NCBI RefSeq assembly: GCF_021729145.1
Contig: NZ_JAJSLW010000008.1
Coordinates: 62,001 to 126,000 of the forward strand
From: Membranihabitans maritimus
GTDB taxonomy: Bacteria; Bacteroidota; Bacteroidia; Chitinophagales; Saprospiraceae
Length of the DNA: 64,000 nt
Direction: 5' to 3'
Part shown: positions 38,783-48,374 of the stretch, one piece after another
Layout of the letters: each line of letters begins with the position of its first letter
How positions within the stretch are numbered: the first letter of the stretch is position 1
Translations under genes and position numbers: made by a program
The notes under the pieces: generated by a model
What the model saw: the letters and a program-made list of their open reading frames with translations, nothing else
What the model was told of the DNA's origin: nothing
Database searches by the model: none

Positions 38783-39316
38783 TTATTTAAGATAGAGTTG
38801 TACAAAACCGTTGGGATAAACTACGGCGTCATTTAATTTATATCTGTTATCGAATGATTCTCCGTGAAATATTCTGATACCCTTCCCAAGGGTAATGGGT
38901 ATATAAGTAAGAATAAACTCATCTACAAGTTTATGTTTTGTCAATATGCTATTAATCTGACCGCCTCCTACTAACCAAATATCCTTGCCCTGACTATTTT
39001 TTAGTTCAGTAATAAATTCAACAATTTCATCAGAAACAAATTCTACATGTGGGTCATCAGGGATATTTTTTCGCCGCGTAAAAACATAATTTTGCGTTCT
39101 ATGGTAGGGGAATACTTCACCCTGGGTCATAATATCTTTATAGGTATTAAATCCCATGAGAATAGTATCAATATTTTTGAGAAATTTATCATAGCCATAA
39201 TCTTCTTTCCCTTCAGCATAATCATCATCATGCAGCCAATCATAACTTCCGTCTTCCCTCGCTATGAAGCCGTCAAGTGAAACAGCAGTATATAATATTA
39301 TTTTCCGTTTAGCCAT
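38783..39316 (-). CDS. Dihydrofolate reductase / RibD C-terminal-like protein
   Basis: A 177-residue protein of the RibD_C/DHFR-like fold (YyaP/YwjB type). It begins KIILYTAVSLDGFIAREDGS and carries DTILMGFNTYKDIM, DIWLVGGGQINSIL and ITLGKGIRIF, the standard segments of the family. The reductase activity and substrate are unknown. It lies 18 bp behind the exonuclease III gene on the same strand, so the two are probably co-transcribed. Confidence 0.88.
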   Translation of the reverse strand: MAKRKIILYTAVSLDGFIAREDGSYDWLHDDDYAEGKEDYGYDKFLKNIDTILMGFNTYKDIMTQGEVFPYHRTQNYVFTRRKNIPDDPHVEFVSDEIVEFITELKNSQGKDIWLVGGGQINSILTKHKLVDEFILTYIPITLGKGIRIFHGESFDNRYKLNDAVVYPNGFVQLYLK

Positions 39317-39334
39317 ATACGAAAATATGATCTA

Positions 39335-40105
39335 TTAATTTAATTTCAATAAAACGGGACAATGATCACTCCCGTATACTTCCCCGAGAATTTTAACATC
39401 TTCACATCTACCTACTATATCTTCTGTCAGTAAAAAATAATCAATTCTCCATCCGACATTCCGTTCGCGTGCTTTAAACCTCTGGTTCCAAAAGGTATAT
39501 TCAATTTTATCAGGATATTTTTCTCGATAGACATCATGCATTCCAAAGTTGAGCAATCGCTCGAATCCATCAATTTCTACCTGGGTATAGCCTGCTGTTT
39601 TATTATAATTCTGTTCAGGTCGTGCCAAATCAATTGCCTGATGCGCAACATTTAAGTCTCCTGTCAGGATAAGCGGTTTTTGGCTAGCTAATGTTTGTAG
39701 ATAACTGGCAAACGATTCGTCCCATTCTTCCCGGTATTCAATTCTTTTTAATTTACTTCCGCTATTAGGTACATATACATTTACAAGATTAAAGTCATCA
39801 TATTCTGCAAGCAGTACTCTACCTTCCGTATCATGGTGTTGGACATTGATGTCTGGAATGACATTATTAGGTTTTGATTTGGAAAATATAGCCGTTCCTG
39901 AATAGCCTTTTCTATCGGCGGAATTGTAATAAATATGATAATCATTTATAGATTCAATAGCTTCTTTCACCTGATCATCTTGTGCTTTCGTTTCCTGAAT
40001 ACACAAAATGTCCGGGTTTAATTCCTTTAATTTTTCTTCAAAACCTTTTCGCATTGCTGCTCGAATTCCATTAACGTTCCATGTGATTAAATTTAATCCT
40101 GACAT
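39335..40105 (-). CDS. xth: Exodeoxyribonuclease III (AP endonuclease)
   Basis: A 256-residue member of the exonuclease-endonuclease-phosphatase family. LITWNVNGIRAA at the N-terminus, DILCIQETKA with the metal-binding Glu, RKGYSGTAIFSK, LTGDLNVAHQAIDLA with the catalytic Asp and Asn, and the closing GSDHCPVLLKL with Asp-His are all present. It repairs abasic sites and 3' damage in DNA. Likely the first gene of a two-gene unit with the RibD-like gene. Confidence 0.95.
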   Translation of the reverse strand: MSGLNLITWNVNGIRAAMRKGFEEKLKELNPDILCIQETKAQDDQVKEAIESINDYHIYYNSADRKGYSGTAIFSKSKPNNVIPDINVQHHDTEGRVLLAEYDDFNLVNVYVPNSGSKLKRIEYREEWDESFASYLQTLASQKPLILTGDLNVAHQAIDLARPEQNYNKTAGYTQVEIDGFERLLNFGMHDVYREKYPDKIEYTFWNQRFKARERNVGWRIDYFLLTEDIVGRCEDVKILGEVYGSDHCPVLLKLN

Positions 40106-40363
40106 ATTTGTATTTTAAAAAAATCTCGAAAGCGACTTAACAATGGGTGCCTCTTTGTCGGATATGTAATTGATTTTTTCATTAGGTACTCAGGAGAAAG
40201 TATACGAATCCCGGGTATGACCTTATTAAAGGAAAATCAAACATACAACATAAATTTTCCACTCGTTATTAAATCTCTTTACTATTAAAAAAAGAGAATT
40301 AAGTAAATTTTGGAGTTAATAATTATGCTGCTAAAATAATAAAGAAAGTACGATTATTTAAAT

Positions 40364-42772
40364 TCAAAAATCATCATTTTCACCAATTCCTGGAATATCT
40401 CCGTTTTGGTTTCTTTTCGTTTGATTGATTCTGTAATTAAAATTGAGTGTAATTTGACGTGCCCTCCAGCGTCCCCATTCTTCGTTATAGAAATTAGGAC
40501 CTTCTGAATATCCTGCCCATCTTCTGGTGTTGAAAATGTCGCGGCCACTAAGAATCAGGGTTCCTTTACCTTTCAAAATATCTTTTGACATACCCATGTC
40601 CATAGAATATTGTGCATCTCTTCTTCCTTGGGTTGTTTCTTCGGGAGCCTCGTAATTAAAAGAGGCCTGGATATTAAAATTTGCTGGTAATTTAAATTTT
40701 GTACTGGCTTGGCCGGACATTGTTTTCGCATTACTATTATATTCTACATCCTGGTAGGTCCCTTCCGTGATCGCATTGTAAAAGTTAAGATTGATATTTG
40801 ATTGCCACCATTTTGTGAAATCATAATTAAAACTAAACTCGATACCATAGGCATTTTGTATGCCGAGGTTCACCGGGAATTCCAATTCAATTCCCTGCTC
40901 ATTTACCAGGCTAATACGGTCAATTACTCCAGTCCTATATCGATAATATACACTTGAGAGTAAAGAACCATTAGTGAAATACTTTAGGAATCCAGTTTCA
41001 AAGGAATTGGAATATTCGGGATTCAAATCCGGATTTCCTACTCTTCGTGAACGACTATCGGTAAAATTGGAAAAAGGTAATAGCATACGAAACCATGGGC
41101 GGCTCAACCTGCGGCTATAGCTCAATTGGAATTGATTTTCCGGGTTGAGTTCATAAGTAAAGTGCAATGTGGGAAAAAAATTGGTATAATTCCTATCATT
41201 TTCGAGTCCTTCTTTGATCAATTCGGTCGTAATGTCCGAATGCTCTACCCTAAGACCAAATTGATATGAAAAAGCTTTGTATTTATTTCCATAAATGGCA
41301 TACGCGGCATAAATATTTTCTAAATAGATCAGGTTGTCGTCAAATCCTTCTAGTGGTATCCAGTTATTGTTTTCATTTAATTGTTCTACGAGATAGTTAT
41401 TTGTGACATCCCTGAGGTTGGCTTTGAAACCAGCTTCGAATTGTCCTTCTTTTCCGACCGGATCAACATAGTCTAATTGAAGTAGAAAATTTTCCTCCCC
41501 TTCCCGGTTTCTAGAATTTTGTTCCAAGGCACCTTCACTGGTATTGATTATTTCTTCTGTTATGTCAGAAATTTCCAGGTCTTCATTCTTGAGCCATTTA
41601 AAATCGGCGGTTAATTTCCGGTCCTTTTCTTTAAAGGTCTTTACATAACTTAATGATGTTTCAAGGTCGTTTCCGTTTTCATTTTCCAAATCGGTACGTA
41701 TACTTTCCTGAATTAAATTGTAATCACTGTCATAATCTTTGTAAGTGATATCGGATCGATTTTTCCCATCTGAAAATCGGTATACACCGGATGCGGTTAA
41801 TGTATTGTAATCATTGATAAAAAAGTCTGCACCAAATTGATATTGGTTGGACAATCCGGACCTGTACCTATCGGATTGACTTTCGTAAATTTGCAACCCA
41901 TTCGGACCATTAAACTCCTGATATGTTGCGCCGTTACCTGGTGACTTCCTGTAATACAAACCCCCGTTGAGAAACAAATTTATCCAATCTCTCCTGTAAT
42001 TGAAATTTATTCCTGCCCCGTGATTATGTGGTACACCTACCCGAGCATCTATTGATCCGTTAAAACCTTTTTTACTTTCTTTTTTCATTACAATATTGAT
42101 GATACCTACCTCTCCTTCCGCATCATAGCGTGCAGATGGATTGGTAATGATTTCGACTCTCTCCACCATATCACTTTGCAATTGCCTAAGAGCATCAGCT
42201 ACGTTATTGCCCAATAAGCCGGAAGGCTTGCCGTCAACAAGAATACGTACATTTTGACTTCCCCTTAATTCTACATTCCCCTCTATATCTAAAGAAATAG
42301 AAGGTATATTATCTAATAAATCAGCTACGTTAGCCCCTGAATTTGCCAGGTTGGAACCCACATTGACTACCCTTTTATCTAACTTGAATTCCATTTGGCT
42401 TTTTTGAGCGGTAATTTCTACTTGTTCTAAAACGAGATCCCCCGTGGTCATTATGATAGGATCTAGAGAAAGAGGAGTATTTTGGAGGGTAAGTTCATTT
42501 ATGAATTGATCATTATATGATAAGTACTCCAATTTCAACATATACTCCCCTTCGTCAAGTACGGCCTTAAAATATCCATTCTCATCTGTTGTCAGGCCTT
42601 TAATGAGATTAGTGTCAGGCGTGTATACCATTACTGCCGCGAATGGTAGTGGTTCGCTTTGATCGTCTGTTATGGTGCCATCAATATAAAGTTCCTTAGA
42701 AGGGCTTTGCGCATAGAGAGTAGGAATGATAAAAAACGAGATAAAAATGAATACGCTCCGTGAGATGGTCAT
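40364..42772 (-). CDS. TonB-dependent-type outer membrane receptor
   Basis: From the ATG at 42772 the protein has 802 residues and a good signal peptide, MTISRSVFIFISFFIIPTL plus YAQ; an ATG at 42826 adds 18 residues ahead of it. Next come a carboxypeptidase-regulatory-like domain, a plug (KRVVNVGSNLANSGANVADLL, RILVDGKPSGLLG, YDAEGEVGIINIV) and a large barrel of the beta-barrel 3 family ending in LNFNYRINQ. It stands back to back with a DtxR/MntR-type repressor, which suggests metal-responsive expression and metal-complex uptake. That link is inference. Confidence 0.88.
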   Translation of the reverse strand: MTISRSVFIFISFFIIPTLYAQSPSKELYIDGTITDDQSEPLPFAAVMVYTPDTNLIKGLTTDENGYFKAVLDEGEYMLKLEYLSYNDQFINELTLQNTPLSLDPIIMTTGDLVLEQVEITAQKSQMEFKLDKRVVNVGSNLANSGANVADLLDNIPSISLDIEGNVELRGSQNVRILVDGKPSGLLGNNVADALRQLQSDMVERVEIITNPSARYDAEGEVGIINIVMKKESKKGFNGSIDARVGVPHNHGAGINFNYRRDWINLFLNGGLYYRKSPGNGATYQEFNGPNGLQIYESQSDRYRSGLSNQYQFGADFFINDYNTLTASGVYRFSDGKNRSDITYKDYDSDYNLIQESIRTDLENENGNDLETSLSYVKTFKEKDRKLTADFKWLKNEDLEISDITEEIINTSEGALEQNSRNREGEENFLLQLDYVDPVGKEGQFEAGFKANLRDVTNNYLVEQLNENNNWIPLEGFDDNLIYLENIYAAYAIYGNKYKAFSYQFGLRVEHSDITTELIKEGLENDRNYTNFFPTLHFTYELNPENQFQLSYSRRLSRPWFRMLLPFSNFTDSRSRRVGNPDLNPEYSNSFETGFLKYFTNGSLLSSVYYRYRTGVIDRISLVNEQGIELEFPVNLGIQNAYGIEFSFNYDFTKWWQSNINLNFYNAITEGTYQDVEYNSNAKTMSGQASTKFKLPANFNIQASFNYEAPEETTQGRRDAQYSMDMGMSKDILKGKGTLILSGRDIFNTRRWAGYSEGPNFYNEEWGRWRARQITLNFNYRINQTKRNQNGDIPGIGENDDF

Positions 42773-42916
42773 AACTAATTTTTGTTCACTTAATAAATGT
42801 CGAAAATAATTGAAAATGATTTTCATTTTCCTACTGGTGTTTTAATTAAAAAAGTACTTAAATCTTTGAATCCGAATAGTCTATTATTTTTATAACCTTT
42901 GAGTCTTTGTAAAGTT

Positions 42917-42926
42917 GTCAGCTGAC
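42917..42926. promoter_or_regulatory. Candidate operator between receptor and metal repressor genes
   Basis: GTCAGCTGAC is a perfect 10-bp palindrome embedded in AAGTTGTCAGCTGACTTAA. It lies in the divergent upstream region of a DtxR/MntR-type repressor and an outer membrane receptor. It does not match the E. coli Fur box. Weak on its own. Confidence 0.3.
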
Positions 42927-43038
42927 TTAATAAAATTTAAACAGCATCCCGTAGATTAGATGCACAAATTTGATAAGGGTTTAATCTGTTTTCTAATCAG
43001 CTTATGACTAGTAAAATCTTTCGTTCTTTTTTTTAGTT

Positions 43039-43046
43039 TAAATTTG
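43039..43046 (+). promoter_or_regulatory. Candidate -7 element of the DtxR-type repressor gene
   Basis: TAAATTTG matches TAnnTTTG and is preceded after 16 bases by TTTC (43019-43022), a near match to TTTG. It lies 50 bp before the chosen ATG and after the palindrome, so a repressor bound there could affect transcription. Confidence 0.45.
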
Positions 43047-43096
43047 TCTTTACAGATATATTGATAAGAAAATTTTGCAATGATAAAAAATGCTTA

Positions 43097-43765
43097 ATGG
43101 ATAGGCGGATTACAAAAAAGGAGGAAGATTATCTCAAAGGGCTTATGTATCTTTTGTGGCAAAATCCAGAAAATAAAGTAGGTACTAATCAGTTGGCAGA
43201 TACGGTTGGTGTAGCGCCGGCAACAGCTAATAGTATGCTCAAAAAACTAAAGGAGAAGAATTGGGTGAATTATAAGAAATACGGGAATCTTAGCCTGACT
43301 GATGAGGGACAGATAATTGCTATGAAACTTATAAGGAAGCACCGGTTATGGGAAACCTTTCTTTACGAAAAACTAGACTTTAGATGGGATGAAGTACATG
43401 AAATTGCAGAACAATTAGAACACATCAGATCAGATAAATTAATTGCTAAGCTCGATGAATTTTTGGGCTATCCTAAAGTTGATCCTCATGGGGACCCAAT
43501 ACCTGACGAAAATGGAAATGTTAAAAAAATTATAAAGAAAACATTGGCTGAAGTTGAAGAGGGAAATAGCTGTAAAATTATCTCAGTTCGGGATAATTCA
43601 GCAGCCTTCTTGCAATACGTAAGTGAACTGGGAATGAACCTCAAAACACTGATTCGAATAATCAAAAAACAGGATTTTGACAATTCTCTTGAAATTCAAG
43701 TGAATAATGATACCTACCGAGTATCCGAAAAATTCTCACTAAATGTGTTTGTTGTAGAGGTTTAA
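43097..43765 (+). CDS. DtxR/MntR-family metal-dependent transcriptional repressor
   Basis: The ATG at 43097 gives 222 residues (MDRRITKKEEDYLKG); a TTG 36 bases upstream adds an unlikely leader. Domains in order are the winged helix (QLADTVGVAPATANSMLKKL), the dimerisation and metal-binding region (RKHRLWETFLYEKLDFRWDEVHEIAEQLEHI) and a C-terminal FeoA/SH3-like domain. The metal ligand set includes His and Glu in EVHEIAEQLEH. Such proteins sense Fe(II) or Mn(II). The divergent receptor gene is a plausible target. Confidence 0.9.
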   Translation: MDRRITKKEEDYLKGLMYLLWQNPENKVGTNQLADTVGVAPATANSMLKKLKEKNWVNYKKYGNLSLTDEGQIIAMKLIRKHRLWETFLYEKLDFRWDEVHEIAEQLEHIRSDKLIAKLDEFLGYPKVDPHGDPIPDENGNVKKIIKKTLAEVEEGNSCKIISVRDNSAAFLQYVSELGMNLKTLIRIIKKQDFDNSLEIQVNNDTYRVSEKFSLNVFVVEV

Positions 43766-44460
43766 AAAAAAATCAATTTTCTCTCATTCGCTGCTACCTG
43801 AAGCATTGATTCAGCGGTCCTAGTTAATGTGAGCGTAAAAGGGATCTTTTTGAGTATATATCGTTGGCCAGGTCCACAGGTAATTAATAGGGTCTTACTT
43901 GTAGCAAGGAATAATGTTACTATTTTGGAGTCTGACAATTGAAGGGAATAAGGTTTTTTTATGCAAAAAAGTTTTGTGAACTGAGGTGTTTTGATACCTA
44001 TTGCCAGTAGGTTGAACTAAAGAAGTTTTGTAGTCTCTCAATTATTTTCAAATAATCTTTACTAGTTTTCAATTGTTGGTTATGAATAAAACAGTTTTGG
44101 GATTTGATTTATTTCTCCTGAATATTTTCTTCTCAGATATCAGTTTGTAGAAAAGTGGGTATGATCAGGACTAAGAAAAAAACCTATTATCAACCATAAT
44201 GTTATAGTCACCAGGCTAATTCTAATATTCTATCCAAAGGTCCATTTCTGTATTTCTATGTACTATCCAAAATATTTAGTGCGTGAGGTGTGACTTTTAA
44301 CTGGGACACCCGTATATACAAAGGTGTTTTCGTCGAAAACGAACAACCTTTAAAAAGGAATTTATAAAACAAACCACTTTTGATCGACTTTTGGCTTTGG
44401 TAAGATTGTTTTTTGATCAACAACAGCGGGGAATTGAAGGAATCAATTCCCCGTTTTTAT
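43766..44460. other. Gap of about 700 bp with a rightward terminator but no gene
   Basis: No frame above about 60 codons resembles a protein. A small hairpin GTTTTCGTCGAAAAC is at 44326-44340. The terminator at its right end has its T-run on the plus strand, which would fit a long 3' untranslated region of the repressor gene or an unrecognised small RNA. Confidence 0.45.
44427..44458. terminator. Intrinsic terminator
   Basis: Perfect 11-bp stem CGGGGAATTGA (44427-44437) with TCAATTCCCCG (44443-44453) and TTTTT behind it on the plus strand. On the minus strand it follows the stop of the beta-barrel gene by only a few bases, with a less regular tail CTGTTGTTGATC, so it may serve both directions. 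Confidence 0.85.
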
Positions 44461-45222
44461 TTAGAATTCCAATTTTAAACCAAACGAGAACTGAAAGGTA
44501 GATTTTGGTGCATCCAAAATGGGGTAGCTTTCAAAACTATATCCGAATCTGTTAATAAAAGTCAATATTTCAGTAATTTTAATCTCTAGAATTTCTTCAT
44601 TAAATATTCTAAAGTTCTTCCAATGTGAAAATGATGGCTGATAATAGGTAGTACTGTAAAACTCGATCATGTCGTCCTTTAACACGGTAAAGGACAAATA
44701 ACTGCTGGATCGGATTAAGTGAACAATCTCATCAATATTATTATTTTGATTTTCCCATTCTGACATAATCAAACTACCAAAATATATTTTTAAAAAATCC
44801 TTTTCCAATAGTTTAAATCTGGGGCCACCTCCCAGTAAATAACGGGAATCAATTCTCTTGATTTTATTAAATTGATATTGGGTAAAGGCTTCCACTCTTA
44901 TCAGGGCATTGATTTTGTAATTATAGCGTAAATGCAAATACAAAGCGTTGTTAAAATCATTTTCTTTGGATTGAACCAGTGACCAATCTGTCAAAAACAT
45001 AGCCAGGTGTTTCTTGTTTTTGTATTGTAAGTCTGATTTGGTAGAAAAATTCCAAATAGGTGTATTTATATTAAGGTAAGCACCTGAGATAGATAAATCC
45101 CCGGCCCAACCTGAAGTGTCGGTAACTTTTCTTGCTGATTCAACATTAATAATTTGAGCTTTGAGCACAGAACTAAAAAGGAAGGTGAAACCGATATATA
45201 AAAATAACCTCTTGAATCCCAT
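44461..45222 (-). CDS. DUF481-like outer membrane beta-barrel protein
   Basis: A 253-residue protein with a signal peptide ending near VLKAQ. The mature part is made of alternating amphipathic beta strands and ends in QFSFGLKLEF, a C-terminal aromatic strand as in outer membrane barrels. Strand patterns such as YLHLRYNYKINALIRVEAFTQYQ and RYLLGGGPRF resemble DUF481/YdiY proteins. No function is known. It is the last gene of a leftward run starting at the NtrY-like kinase, 43 bp behind the acyl-CoA oxidase gene. Confidence 0.7.
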   Translation of the reverse strand: MGFKRLFLYIGFTFLFSSVLKAQIINVESARKVTDTSGWAGDLSISGAYLNINTPIWNFSTKSDLQYKNKKHLAMFLTDWSLVQSKENDFNNALYLHLRYNYKINALIRVEAFTQYQFNKIKRIDSRYLLGGGPRFKLLEKDFLKIYFGSLIMSEWENQNNNIDEIVHLIRSSSYLSFTVLKDDMIEFYSTTYYQPSFSHWKNFRIFNEEILEIKITEILTFINRFGYSFESYPILDAPKSTFQFSFGLKLEF

Positions 45223-45265
45223 TAACGGTATTTTAATTCAATTTATTCATTCTTTAGCTGCTAAA

Positions 45266-47530
45266 TTAACTCATAATAGGTAGATTGATATATTTTCCGG
45301 GGATTCCGAAAGCGTTGACCAATGCATTGACATCGGGTACGAGTTGTTGGGCATGCCGATGAACTAACTGTCGGATAGCCTTGGATTTTTTGGCACTAAT
45401 GTATCCTTGTTCCAGGTACCATCCTTTGTGTTCCAGGATAGTGGATAAAGCATACAAAGCACTTAATTTCTTCAACATAAATTTTACATCTTCGTCTTCA
45501 GTTTCTGATATAACTTTATGCATTGAAATGAGAATTAATTCTTCTCCATAGGCTTTTGCCAGATTAATCATATGGGTTTGTACTTTCAAAAACGCCTGAT
45601 AGGGTTTTACCCTTTTTTTAAATAAATTGTTGATCCTTTGTGCAATAGAAAAGGTTAATCTTCTCCGCCTGTACGAAAATGCATCCATATGAAATGATCT
45701 GCTATATAAATGGGAGAGGTCTATGTTCGAAGTAAAGATTGGATTGTATGATACCAATAAATCAGACCATTTTCTGCGTAAAAATTTAATTACACCGGTA
45801 AAATGTTCAGCATTAAAATCGGTTTGGAATTCTGACAAAACTCCCTTGGCAGCCAATTGTAATAAAACGTAATTATCGCCTTCAAATGTCGTGAAAATGT
45901 CAATATCAGATTTTAGGTCGGGTATCCTGTTTTCACTCATGTATCCTTTTCCGCCGCATGCTTCGCGACATTCCTGAACGGTTTGATTGGCGTGCCAGGT
46001 GGCTATAGACTTAAGTGCAGCTATCTGGGTTTCCAGTTTGCGTTTGTCATCATGTATGCCCAGGGCAGAATATTCACTCATGGCATCTTCAAGTGCAAAA
46101 TGGATCGCATAAGTCTTGGCTAACCTGGGGAACAAACGCATCTGATGAGTCGGGTAGTCTATTATGGCTGTTTCCGATTTGTGGATTTCAGAGCCAAATT
46201 GTCGTCTTTTTAATGCATATTTTATTGCAATTGTAAGTGCCAATTTTGCCGCTGCATTCGCTCCTTTCCCAACGCATATTCTTCCCCCGGCGAGGGTGCC
46301 CAGTGTAGTGAAAAATCTTTTATCAGGATTTTTTATATTAGATGAGTACTTGCCATCTTTTATGTGACCAAACTGATCGAGTAAATGGTCAACGGGTACC
46401 TGAACAGAGTCAAACCAGATTTTTCCATTGTCTACACCGTTAAGTCCATGCTTGTAGCCGTTGTCTTCTACTTTGATGCCCGGAAGGAGATTATGGCTTT
46501 CATCGCGAATAGGAACTACAATTGCATGAACGCCTTCATTAGTCCCATTTACAATTAATTGGGCAAAAACGGTCGCCATTTTTGCTTCTAATGCATTTCC
46601 AATATAGACTTTATAATCCCGGGAGGAAGGTGTATTGATTTCTATAGTATCGTTTTCTTTGATATAGGTAGCTGTTGTTTTCAATCCTCGCACGTTGGAT
46701 CCATGTCTTTCTTCAGTCATTGCAAAACATCCGAGAAGTTTTCCCTGACCTAATTTATTTAACCATTTGTCGTGATGCTTTTTGGTTCCAAGACTAAATA
46801 CACTTCCACCAAATAAACCAAATTGAACTCCGAATTTCACAGCTAAACTTCCATCTACAAACATTAATTGTTCAAAAATATGTCCATAGGCCTGCAAGTC
46901 ACTTTTTCCGCCGTAATCAGGGGAATAGGAGACAGCTCCCAAACCGTGTTTACCTACTTCTTGAAGTTGGGCGGATACTTTTTGGCGGTGGAAAGTTTTA
47001 TCTTTTGTTATGGTCCAATCAAAAAGTTCATTTTCTGTCAATACCTGAACTTTTTTGATGGTTGTGGCGTATTTCCCTTTCAAGACTTTTGACATCCTTT
47101 GTTCAGAAAACGAACTTTCTGTTATTCTTTCAGGAATATCAACGGTAAATAAATGCTTGTATTGGTTCGGCTGGATGCCTAAATTATATTCGATTTTTTC
47201 CAACCCCTGTATATTTAAAGAACTACTGGTCTTCTCTGGTAAAAAGCGGCTGGAAAAACTTGCAAGGGGAAATTCCTCCTCCAATGAAATGCTGGCATTC
47301 TGTAATTCTATCAGTTGCTTCCACTCTTCGAATTGTGTTTCAGCCGGTGGTTGTCCGGGATGCAACCAATCCAGAAGGATAGTTTTTTCTTGTCCTCTGA
47401 GGTGCGGATCATCCGAAATTACTGATCTGATAACGGATAATTCGGAAGCCGTCAATAAACCATCTGCCCAGATAATATATAAAAAAGGTATATAGATTTG
47501 AGCAGCAGGAGATAAATCGGTGGTGACCAT
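45266..47530 (-). CDS. Acyl-CoA oxidase-type flavoenzyme with N-terminal TerB-like extension
   Basis: A 754-residue protein. From about residue 130 it follows the acyl-CoA dehydrogenase/oxidase fold: GVQFGLFGGSVFSLGTKKH, CFAMTEERHGSNVRGL, LTIAIKYALKRRQFG, and the catalytic-Glu segment TTFEGDNYVLLQLAA as in ACOX enzymes. ACOX enzymes oxidise acyl-CoA with oxygen, forming hydrogen peroxide. The first 60 residues contain LYIIWADGLLTASELSVIRSVI in pieces, a helical pattern like TerB/DUF533 domains. That fusion is unusual. Gaps of 43-78 bp to both same-strand neighbours suggest co-transcription with the SDR and kinase genes. Confidence 0.87.
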   Translation of the reverse strand: MVTTDLSPAAQIYIPFLYIIWADGLLTASELSVIRSVISDDPHLRGQEKTILLDWLHPGQPPAETQFEEWKQLIELQNASISLEEEFPLASFSSRFLPEKTSSSLNIQGLEKIEYNLGIQPNQYKHLFTVDIPERITESSFSEQRMSKVLKGKYATTIKKVQVLTENELFDWTITKDKTFHRQKVSAQLQEVGKHGLGAVSYSPDYGGKSDLQAYGHIFEQLMFVDGSLAVKFGVQFGLFGGSVFSLGTKKHHDKWLNKLGQGKLLGCFAMTEERHGSNVRGLKTTATYIKENDTIEINTPSSRDYKVYIGNALEAKMATVFAQLIVNGTNEGVHAIVVPIRDESHNLLPGIKVEDNGYKHGLNGVDNGKIWFDSVQVPVDHLLDQFGHIKDGKYSSNIKNPDKRFFTTLGTLAGGRICVGKGANAAAKLALTIAIKYALKRRQFGSEIHKSETAIIDYPTHQMRLFPRLAKTYAIHFALEDAMSEYSALGIHDDKRKLETQIAALKSIATWHANQTVQECREACGGKGYMSENRIPDLKSDIDIFTTFEGDNYVLLQLAAKGVLSEFQTDFNAEHFTGVIKFLRRKWSDLLVSYNPIFTSNIDLSHLYSRSFHMDAFSYRRRRLTFSIAQRINNLFKKRVKPYQAFLKVQTHMINLAKAYGEELILISMHKVISETEDEDVKFMLKKLSALYALSTILEHKGWYLEQGYISAKKSKAIRQLVHRHAQQLVPDVNALVNAFGIPGKYINLPIMS

Positions 47531-47608
47531 AGTTTCTTGACTTTGCCATTAAAAATAATGAAAAAATATATTTTGTTTCCCTGGTTTTTGATCAGTTATT
47601 GAGGTCTA

Positions 47609-48325
47609 CTAGTTTTTTGGTGGCTTCGAAGGTCGTACTTCCACTTTGCTCGGCAAGGTCCTGGGATGCATTTTCAAAAGGTCTGCTACTAATTGCCCTA
47701 CATCCTCAGGTTGGATTTTCCATGCATCTTTTTCTCCGGGTTCATTGTTGTTGAAATGGGTAGCTACGGAACCGGGCATGATAGTACTGACTTTGACGTC
47801 GTCTTGTCTTAGGTCTAGCATTATCGCCTGTGAAAAACCGACAAGGCCAAATTTACTGGCATTATAAGCGGCTCCTCTTGCAAAGAAATTGGTCCCGGCC
47901 AGGCTGGCAATCGTAATAATGTAGCCTTTGGACTTCTTAATGTCTTCTACAGAGGCCTTTACGCTGTGAAATACCCCGGTTAAATTAGTATCAATAGTAG
48001 AATTCCAGTCTTCTATCGACATCTCTGAGATCGGGGCGAATTTCCCTAATCCTGCATTAGCAATTAGCACATCCAGTCGTCCCCACTTATCTATAATTGT
48101 CTGCACAGCTTTCTTTTCATCCTCTATGTTACGTACATCGGATTCTAATGGAAGAACCCGGTCATCCACTTCTCCTAATTGTTTGGCTACTACATTTACA
48201 TCTGCATAATTCCTGCCTGAAATAGCAACTCGCATACCTAATTTTATCAATTCTTTGGCTATCCCCAGCCCAATACCTTTAGTCCCACCTGTAATGTATG
48301 CAACTTTGTTTTTGAGTTTTGTCAT
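47609..48325 (-). CDS. Short-chain dehydrogenase/reductase
   Basis: A 238-residue classical SDR. The cofactor motif is TGGTKGIGLGIA, with NAGLGKFAPI next. The catalytic Ser lies in IITIASLAGT and the Tyr-Lys pair in AAYNASKFGL. A basic residue after the GxxxGxG region (SGRNY) suggests NADP(H). The substrate is unknown. Location between a kinase gene and an acyl-CoA oxidase gene on one strand hints at lipid metabolism, but this is only context. Confidence 0.92.
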   Translation of the reverse strand: MTKLKNKVAYITGGTKGIGLGIAKELIKLGMRVAISGRNYADVNVVAKQLGEVDDRVLPLESDVRNIEDEKKAVQTIIDKWGRLDVLIANAGLGKFAPISEMSIEDWNSTIDTNLTGVFHSVKASVEDIKKSKGYIITIASLAGTNFFARGAAYNASKFGLVGFSQAIMLDLRQDDVKVSTIMPGSVATHFNNNEPGEKDAWKIQPEDVGQLVADLLKMHPRTLPSKVEVRPSKPPKN

Positions 48326-48374
48326 TTGTTTAGATCTTTATTTAATAGTTCAAGTAGATATGGACAAAAATTGT

